Source: JAFDVL01 sp043736395 (GTDB lineage: Bacteria; Acidobacteriota; Blastocatellia; RBC074). From it: a DNA stretch of 10,536 nucleotides. Under the pieces are notes generated by a model. That model was not told the origin of the DNA. It did no database searches and saw only the letters and a list, made by a program, of their open reading frames with translations. The position numbers were made by a program, and so were the translations under genes. This document shows, piece by piece, positions 6,560 through 10,536 of the stretch (its first letter is position 1; every line of letters starts with the position of its first letter). Location of the stretch: the NCBI GenBank assembly GCA_043736395.1, contig JAYTCQ010000231.1, positions 1 through 10,536 of the forward strand, given 5' to 3'.

Positions 6560-8621
6560 ATTGCTCCCGCCTCTTCGGACGCGTCTTTTCCCCAATCAAG
6601 AATGGGCTTTGCTGATTGCGTTGATTGTTGAATGCGCGATTTTCAGCGTTACAGGAAATAATTTTTTATCGTCAAATAATGTCTTTGAAATTGTCAGACT
6701 CAGCGTAGAAATCGGATTGCTCGCGTTAATTTTGACTCCCGTGATTATCACCGGAGGAATTGATTTATCAGTCGGTTCGATGATAGGTCTCGCGGCGGTG
6801 ACGATGGGTGGATTATGGCACGATGCGCATTGGCCTTTGGCGTTCGCGGCGCTCGGAGCTTTAGTGCTTGGAATTTTAGGCGGGGGGCTGAACGCGTACT
6901 TGATTGCGCGATTAAATCTGCCGCCGCTGATCGTGACGCTCGGAACTTTTTCGCTCTATCGTGGACTTGCCGAAGGTGTCACGCAAGGTTTGGGAAGTTA
7001 TCGTGGATTTCCATCAGAATTCTTGTTCTGGGGACAAGGATATTTAGGCGGAATTATTCCTCCGCAATTATTTATTTTATTGCTCGCCATCATCGGAATT
7101 TGGTGGTGGCTGCATCGCAGCATTTACGGGCGGAGCTTGTACGCGATTGGCTTTTCTGCCGAAGGTACGCGATACGCCGGAGTGCCTGTCGCAAGGCGTC
7201 TGACGTGGGTCTACGTTCTGTCCGGCTTCGTTGCCAGCGTCGCCGCAATTATTTACGTGGCGCACCTTGGACAAGCAAAATCCGATGCGGGGACGGGATA
7301 TGAATTGATGGCGATTACTGCTGTTGTGCTGGGTGGTACATCAATTTTTGGCGGACGCGGAACGGTGCAGGGAACAGTGCTTGGATTATTCGCTGTCGTG
7401 ATTTTGCAGAACGGATTGCGGCTCAGCGGACAGCCTACAGAGCTGGCGGGAATCCTGACCGGCGTCTTATTGCTAACTACAATTTTCATTGATCGCGTCG
7501 CGCATCACCGCTCGGCGCGTCCACAAACAATTCAAGAAAATCTTACCGAGGAATTCGAAGTGAAAAATTCACACGTGGCAATTCTCAGCGCAGTCATTTT
7601 AGGCGCGGCGTTAATCATCGCGGGCAGCAACTGGATGCTGATTCGATCATTAGTTACAAGCGGAGTTCCGGCTCCGACTGCGAGCAATTCTGCGGCTGTT
7701 CCTACGACTTCAAATAAAAAGCTGACCATCGCATTAATGCCGAAAGCAAAGGGCGATCCTTACTTCGTTAGCTGCCGTATCGGAGCCGAAGAGGCCGCGA
7801 AAGAGCTGGGCGTTGAATTACTCTGGGACGGCCCGACGAGCCTTGATCCCGCGAAGCAAACTGAAGTCGTCGAAGCATGGATCACACGCGGCGTAGACGC
7901 CATCGCCGTTAGCGTCGAAAACCGCGAAGCTGTCTCCAGCGTGCTCCGTAAGGCTCGACAAAAAGGCATCAAAGTTTTGACGTGGGATGCGGATGCTGAA
8001 AAAGATGCGCGAGATTTTTTGATTAATCAGGCTACGCCGCAAGGCATCGGCTACGCGTTGGTGGATGAAGCGGGACGGATGATGAACGGCTCCGGCGAAT
8101 TCGCGATTATCACCGGCAGCCTCAGTGCCGCGAATCAGAACGAATGGATTGTTCACATCAAAGCACGGCTCGCTGAAAAATTTCCGAACTTGAAACTCGT
8201 CGGAATTAAGCCCAGCGATGACGACCGCGACCGCGCTTTCACTGAGGCGCAGAACATTATGAAGGTGTATCCGAACGTCAAATTAATCATGGGAATCGCC
8301 GCTCCCGCCGTCCCCGGAGCCGCCGAAGCTGTCAAACAATCAGGCCGCAACGATGTCAAAGTCATGGGACTGTCGCTGCCGAATTTATGTAAAGCTTATG
8401 TTCACGAAGGCGTAATTGAAAGCGTGATCTTATGGAATACGACAGATTTAGGCTATCTAACGGTGCTGGCTTCGCGGGCAGTTGTTAATGGTGAATTGAA
8501 ACCCGGCAGCAAAGATTTATCTGCGAATCGCCTCGGAAAAATTGAAGTGAAAAATGATGAAGTAATTTTGGGTGCGCCGTTCATTTTTAATCAGGGGAAT
8601 ATAGATAAGTTTAATTTTTAG
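6519..8621 (+). CDS. Fused sugar ABC permease 2 (RbsC/LsrD-like) and LsrB/RhaS-like solute-binding domain, 700 aa
   Basis: Residues 1-14 come mostly from a palindromic repeat. Residues ~25-340 are a complete CUT2 permease: TGGIDLSVGSMIGLAAV, LNLPPLIVTLGTFSLYRG and the LGGTSIFGGRGTVQGT loop. Residues 348-375 form one more hydrophobic segment (VKNSHVAILSAVILGAA...), followed by a Pro/Ala/Thr/Ser-rich linker. Residues ~400-700 are a periplasmic-binding fold like LsrB/RhaS: LTIALMPKAKGDPYF, ELGVELLWDGPT, GIKVLTWDADAEKDAR, INQATPQGIG, ANQNEW, FNQGNIDKFNF at the end. With the permease C-terminus inside, the extra segment would place the binding domain outside the membrane, consistent with a working tethered receptor. 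Compared from memory with Salmonella LsrB ligand residues, K409 (K35), D490 (D116) and Q540 (Q167) are kept, D166 is N539, and the P220 position reads Ile. The ligand may be AI-2, rhamnose or another sugar. An internal start at 7560 could also give a separate binding protein. Confidence 0.92.
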   Translation: MNENSLQSAIQNPQLLPPLRTRLFPNQEWALLIALIVECAIFSVTGNNFLSSNNVFEIVRLSVEIGLLALILTPVIITGGIDLSVGSMIGLAAVTMGGLWHDAHWPLAFAALGALVLGILGGGLNAYLIARLNLPPLIVTLGTFSLYRGLAEGVTQGLGSYRGFPSEFLFWGQGYLGGIIPPQLFILLLAIIGIWWWLHRSIYGRSLYAIGFSAEGTRYAGVPVARRLTWVYVLSGFVASVAAIIYVAHLGQAKSDAGTGYELMAITAVVLGGTSIFGGRGTVQGTVLGLFAVVILQNGLRLSGQPTELAGILTGVLLLTTIFIDRVAHHRSARPQTIQENLTEEFEVKNSHVAILSAVILGAALIIAGSNWMLIRSLVTSGVPAPTASNSAAVPTTSNKKLTIALMPKAKGDPYFVSCRIGAEEAAKELGVELLWDGPTSLDPAKQTEVVEAWITRGVDAIAVSVENREAVSSVLRKARQKGIKVLTWDADAEKDARDFLINQATPQGIGYALVDEAGRMMNGSGEFAIITGSLSAANQNEWIVHIKARLAEKFPNLKLVGIKPSDDDRDRAFTEAQNIMKVYPNVKLIMGIAAPAVPGAAEAVKQSGRNDVKVMGLSLPNLCKAYVHEGVIESVILWNTTDLGYLTVLASRAVVNGELKPGSKDLSANRLGKIEVKNDEVILGAPFIFNQGNIDKFNF
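7548..7562 (+). promoter_or_regulatory. Internal ribosome site and GTG start for a possible separate solute-binding protein
   Basis: GAGGAA (7548-7553), six bases, then in-frame GTG 7560-7562: the same sequence and spacing as at argF. Initiation here would give a 353-residue protein, the normal size of an LsrB/RhaS-type binding protein. It would begin MKNSHVAILSAVILGAALII, a good signal-peptide shape (Lys, then a hydrophobic core). The site falls exactly at the joint between the two domains of the 700-aa frame. It may be active or a relic of once-separate genes. Confidence 0.6.
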
Positions 8622-8628
8622 GATAGCT

Positions 8629-8695
8629 TGGAGTACAAGCTTTAGCTTGGCTTTACAGTGATGAGAAGTACTACCAAGCTAAAGCTTGTACTTCA
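8629..8695. repeat. Palindromic repeat with 19-bp perfect arms after the transporter operon
   Basis: AGTACAAGCTTTAGCTTGG (8632-8650) and its exact reverse complement (8674-8692) flank a 23-base loop. Three further pairs, including one G-U, extend the stem to 8629 and 8695. It starts 7 bases after the stop of the fusion gene. Its place fits mRNA 3'-end stabilisation or termination, but there is no T-tract after the stem, so it is not a classic intrinsic terminator. From memory, GTACAAGCTTTAGCTTG palindromes are dispersed repeats in Acidobacteriota-like genomes. Confidence 0.85.
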
Positions 8696-8761
8696 TGCGC
8701 TTGCACCATGCGACTATTCTTAATTTTAATAATTATTAACCCAAAAAGTATGAAATTTTTA

Positions 8762-8790
8762 TTGCACTGGATATTTAGTATTGGTATAGT
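8762..8790 (+). promoter_or_regulatory. Sigma70-like promoter candidate
   Basis: TTGCAC (8762-8767), a 17-base spacer and TATAGT (8785-8790) give near-consensus -35 and -10 boxes at ideal spacing. Transcription would begin near 8797, more than 700 bases before the pilin start, so it would drive either a long leader or a separate RNA. AT-rich DNA produces such matches by chance. Confidence 0.4.
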
Positions 8791-9171
8791 AGCCCCATTA
8801 ATTATTTATAAAGTTTTGTTAATTAATATTCAGTGATTGACTCTTAATATTCTGTTGTAGCCGAAACATGTTGTATTAATAGTCGTGAGTTTAGCCATTT
8901 TTCCTGGGTTTAAATCAATATTTTATATTGATAAATTGCGTTTTTCTCACTTTCTGATTTGTAAGTTTGGATATCTACTCTCCCCCTTTGCCGTCCAGAC
9001 TTTACGATTCTTTTTATTTTACGCTCATTGGACTCAACATCAGCGTTTGAAATTGGAATCAATTCGATTAATCGGTAAGATAGCCTTTTTAATAGGTTTA
9101 GCTGATTTTATTTTTGATCCATATTTTGAATTTACAGTGAACGGTCATTGATTTTGTTGAAAAAGTTGTTG

Positions 9172-9397
9172 GAGTAACCTCACATGATATTGGGAAGTAT
9201 ACTTGCCGGTTTCCGGTTCCTCATAATCATTTAGTTACTCGAAGGCTTATTTCGAACTAATACGATTTTCAGCTCAAAAGCTGTCGCTATAGGTGTATCT
9301 ACGTCTTACTTGTCGTAATAAGTAAGACCTCTTATCGTAGATGGTTTATTTGGGTACGGGATAAGTGTGCTTATTTTTGGGCAGTTACCTACTTATC
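9172..9397 (+). other. Cluster of possible hairpins, candidate structured leader or small RNA
   Basis: Successive inverted repeats: GAGTAAC (9172-9178) with GTTACTC (9234-9240); TTAGTT-act-CGAA (9231-9243) with TTCGAACTAA (9251-9260); AGCT-caaa-AGCT (9271-9282); ATCTAC (9297-9302) plus GTCTTACTT (9303-9311) with AAGTAAGAC (9320-9328) and GTAGAT (9337-9342); GATAAGT (9360-9366) with ACTTATC (9391-9397). ATAAG-tgtg-CTTAT followed by TTTT (9361-9377) competes with the last stem, like a switch. Pairs 1 and 2 share bases and are alternatives. I recognise no known RNA family. Confidence 0.3.
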
Positions 9398-9503
9398 TTC
9401 TAATTATATCTTCTGCTATTTCTTTTTATGATCCTTGTGTCTTCTGCACTGCGTGGAGGATGGCTTGGATGGACGAGTAGATTATTACTTTAATTTAACT
9501 GAA

Positions 9504-9508
9504 AGGGG
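9504..9508 (+). promoter_or_regulatory. Ribosome binding site that sets the Flp pilin start
   Basis: AGGGG lies 7 bases before ATG 9516. The frame is open further upstream to an ATG near 9435, but that extension (MCLLHCVEDG...) is unlike a pilin leader and has no comparable site. Confidence 0.7.
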
Positions 9509-9515
9509 TTTTGAA

Positions 9516-9686
9516 ATGAAAACGATTAAGAATTTTTTTGGTGATGAAACTGGATTGGAATTAAGTGAATATGCAATTGCGGCGGCCTTGGTTGTAGTTG
9601 GGATTGGCTTAGTTTTTAGCAATATAGGAGCCGCAATTAAGACAAAAATCACTCAGCTTGGAACGGAGATGGGCGTAGCTTCATAG
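9516..9686 (+). CDS. flp: Flp-type (class IVb) pilin precursor, 56 aa
   Basis: Structural subunit of Flp/Tad pili, fibres for surface adhesion. The leader MKTIKNFFGDETG ends at a prepilin-peptidase site G/LELSEY, which matches the Flp rule G/XXXXEY with Glu at +5 and Tyr at +6. A hydrophobic helix follows (AIAAALVVVGIGLVFSNIG), then a short tail TKITQLGTEMGVAS. The 56 residues are typical for Flp. The leader is cut by CpaA, whose gene starts 165 bases downstream. ATG 9516 is chosen from its ribosome site and the classic MKxIxxFFxDExG leader. A repeat palindrome in the downstream gap may shape the 3' end of the abundant pilin mRNA and separate its expression from that of cpaA. Confidence 0.92.
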   Translation: MKTIKNFFGDETGLELSEYAIAAALVVVGIGLVFSNIGAAIKTKITQLGTEMGVAS

Positions 9687-9738
9687 AAGCCGGAATCTTT
9701 CTTGGAGAATTGTATTCCTGGCAATTGTTCCAGACAAA

Positions 9739-9791
9739 TCTGTAGTTCCAAATTTATCATATCTAAACTAAGTGGTCTTTGGAACTACAGA
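9739..9791. repeat. Palindromic repeat between flp and cpaA (14-bp perfect arms)
   Basis: TCTGTAGTTCCAAA (9739-9752) and its exact reverse complement (9778-9791) enclose a 25-base loop. It is unlike the three other palindrome types in the window. Its position after the pilin gene would suit differential expression of pilin and peptidase through mRNA stability. The stem lacks a T-tract, so a classic terminator is not supported. Confidence 0.75.
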
Positions 9792-9851
9792 CTCAATATG
9801 GCAATGCGGGAAAGACGTATCAGTGAACTCTAACGGTTCTTCAAAATCAAA

Positions 9852-10373
9852 ATGACTAGAGAGATTTTCATTTCTGTATCGTTCCTGTTACTCCCGCTCA
9901 CAGCGTTGATTGTTTATTTTGACGTCCGGTATCGGCGGATTCCAAATAAAATTGTTCTGGCATCACTTTTGACAGGTCTAGCAGTAAACGCGTTTTGGAA
10001 TGGATGGAACGGATTATTGCAGAGTGTTGAGGGTTGTTTGGCAGCCTTTTGTCTAATGCTGTTACTACATTTCTTCGGTGCGCTCGGTGCGGGAGACGTG
10101 AAATTATTCGCGGCAATCGGTGGAATTCTAGGGATCGGATTAGTCTTCAAAACATTCGTAATTGTTGTATTGATGGGAGGTGTTTTGGCGATCATTTCGA
10201 TGCTTTACACGGGAACCGCCCGCGTTACATTGCAGCGTGTTTATGTAATTCTGGTCGGATTCCTGCCGGGTTGGAAGATGCCGAGATATGAGGTCACACC
10301 GGATCGCCATACGATTCCTTACGGCGTGGCGATTACGCTCGGATCATTGATTTCATTAATATTTTTTCCATAA
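9852..10373 (+). CDS. cpaA: Prepilin peptidase CpaA/TadV (A24 family)
   Basis: Membrane aspartyl protease that removes the leader from the Flp pilin. The 173-aa product is the short CpaA/TadV form, lacking the N-terminal methylase domain of PilD. Both catalytic aspartates are visible: D24 in YFDVRYRRIPN and D82 in GAGDVKL (the GxGD motif). About five to six membrane helices alternate with short loops; the C-terminal part has HTIPYGVAI, the usual P-Y-G motif of the family. ATG 9852 begins directly ahead of the first helix, though no clear ribosome site is seen. It lies between flp and a cpaB-like start, the normal order of Flp/Tad loci. The 27-base gap to the next start suggests co-transcription. 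Confidence 0.93.
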   Translation: MTREIFISVSFLLLPLTALIVYFDVRYRRIPNKIVLASLLTGLAVNAFWNGWNGLLQSVEGCLAAFCLMLLLHFFGALGAGDVKLFAAIGGILGIGLVFKTFVIVVLMGGVLAIISMLYTGTARVTLQRVYVILVGFLPGWKMPRYEVTPDRHTIPYGVAITLGSLISLIFFP

Positions 10374-10387
10374 CTAGCGTTTGGATC

Positions 10388-10394
10388 GGGAGGG
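10388..10394 (+). promoter_or_regulatory. Strong ribosome binding site ahead of the cpaB-like start
   Basis: GGGAGGG ends 6 bases before GTG 10401. A site this strong just after cpaA argues that a real gene begins at 10401, although its family-like sequence lasts only 13 codons. Confidence 0.7.
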
Positions 10395-10400
10395 ATTGAT

Positions 10401-10439
10401 GTGCGCAATAAAACTTTTTTATTTGTCCTAATCGGAGCT
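10401..10439 (+). pseudogene. cpaB: 5' remnant of a cpaB-like pilus assembly gene, apparently cut by a transposon
   Basis: From GTG 10401 the codons read MRNKTFLFVLIGA: a basic N-terminus and the start of a hydrophobic segment, as in CpaB/RcpC, which normally follows CpaA. CpaB is a membrane-anchored, SAF-domain protein of the Flp/Tad secretion machine. After Ala13 the frame stays open but turns abruptly polar (KHLTKNFEVESVEYE), unlike CpaB, whose hydrophobic segment should go on for about ten more residues. The change coincides with a TA dinucleotide (10439-10440), the target of IS630-type elements, and with the start of a transposase-like gene. The rest of cpaB would lie beyond the window, so the break is inferred. 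The alternative is an unrelated small gene. Confidence 0.5.
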
Positions 10440-10440
10440 A

Positions 10441-10536
10441 AGCACCTCACTAAAAATTTTGAGGTAGAATCAGTAGAGTATGAAAACACCTACGAAATAC
10501 ATCAAGACGTTGACAGCGGAAGAGCAGGAAGAGTTG
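10441..10536 (+). mobile_element. Left end of a putative IS630/Tc1-mariner-like insertion sequence (runs off window)
   Basis: Element sequence is proposed to start just after TA 10439-10440. The first bases AGCACCTCACTAAAAATTTT contain half of a small inverted repeat, CCTCA (10445-10449) with TGAGG (10460-10464), followed by a transposase-like start at 10480. The right end and the second TA are outside the window, so the terminal inverted repeats cannot be checked here. Confidence 0.4.
10480..10536 (+). CDS. Putative transposase N-terminus, 19 codons (3' truncated by window)
   Basis: ATG 10480 opens MKTPTKYIKTLTAEEQEEL, which continues past the edge. A short basic stretch followed by LTxEEQEEL resembles, from memory, the first helix of the winged-helix domain that begins many IS630-type transposases. 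It overlaps the cpaB-like frame in another phase. GAGGT at 10461-10465 is a distant ribosome site. Nineteen residues are too few for a firm call; another helix-turn-helix protein is possible. Confidence 0.4.
   Translation, partial: MKTPTKYIKTLTAEEQEEL

Larger units (their letters stand above)
8696..9515. other. Gene-poor AT-rich intergenic region between the transporter operon and the pilus locus
   Basis: No convincing protein gene is visible in about 800 bases. An 88-codon frame at 8885-9151 (GTG start, Phe/Leu/Ile-rich) has no ribosome site, no recognisable family and a composition expected from AT-rich DNA. Contents worth noting are a sigma70-like promoter candidate (8762-8790), a run of possible hairpins (9172-9397) and the ribosome site of the pilin gene at the right end. 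The region may hold the promoter and a long leader of the pilus locus, or an unrecognised RNA. Confidence 0.6.

Noticed and set aside
6815..7303. 162-codon plus-strand frame inside permease 2
   Set aside because: Out-of-phase shadow of a conserved permease; Arg/Ala-rich with no family resemblance.
8651..8700. Classic intrinsic terminator after the transporter operon
   Set aside because: The palindrome stem is strong but no T-run follows it; listed as a repeat instead.
8885..9151. 88-codon plus-strand frame (GTG start), Phe/Leu/Ile-rich
   Set aside because: No ribosome site, no recognisable family, and a composition expected from AT-rich non-coding DNA; kept only as part of the intergenic description.
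9435..9515. N-terminal extension of the Flp pilin from an upstream ATG
   Set aside because: The extension is unlike a pilin leader; ATG 9516 has a good ribosome site and a canonical Flp leader.

Overview
The window is bacterial, densely coding and entirely plus-strand. Gene content (stand-alone ornithine carbamoyltransferase, MurJ, a CUT2-type sugar importer, a Flp/Tad pilus locus), moderate GC and many short palindromic repeats between genes fit an Acidobacteriota-like soil bacterium, perhaps Blastocatellia. This assignment is an inference from style and from memory of such genomes, not from a marker gene.

Layout. Positions 1-307 hold the C-terminal part of a MoaB/Mog-type molybdopterin enzyme, followed by a small unknown gene (342-647). 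argF starts at TTG 727 and ends at 1647. murJ (1774-3456) is bracketed by two copies of a 73-bp inverted repeat (1689-1761 and 3502-3574). A sugar-importer operon follows: a double-NBD ATPase (3584-5113), a small S1-domain protein (5125-5478), a first permease (5529-6515), and a 700-residue protein (6519-8621) joining a second permease to an LsrB/RhaS-like solute-binding domain. A 19-bp perfect palindrome closes this operon. A gene-poor AT-rich stretch of about 800 bases (8696-9515) carries one good sigma70-like promoter candidate and a run of possible hairpins. A Flp/Tad pilus locus begins with a Flp pilin (9516-9686) and a CpaA prepilin peptidase (9852-10373). It then shows what looks like the first 13 codons of cpaB, apparently cut at a TA dinucleotide by an IS630-like element whose transposase start runs off the end.

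How the genes work together. The importer has every part it needs: two fused ATPase domains, two permease domains and a binding domain. The binding domain is carried on the same polypeptide as permease 2 instead of being a free protein. A strong internal ribosome site followed by a signal-peptide-like sequence sits exactly at the fusion joint, so a separate binding protein may be made as well. The binding domain resembles LsrB (AI-2) and RhaS (rhamnose), but no AI-2 processing or sugar-catabolism gene is visible to fix the substrate. In the pilus locus, CpaA would process the Flp pilin; if cpaB is truly interrupted, pilus assembly from this locus may be lost.

The most interesting points are the permease/binding-protein fusion with its internal start, a perfect 20-bp inverted repeat that encodes the end of permease 1 and the start of permease 2 and places the ribosome site in its loop, and the likely transposon break in cpaB.
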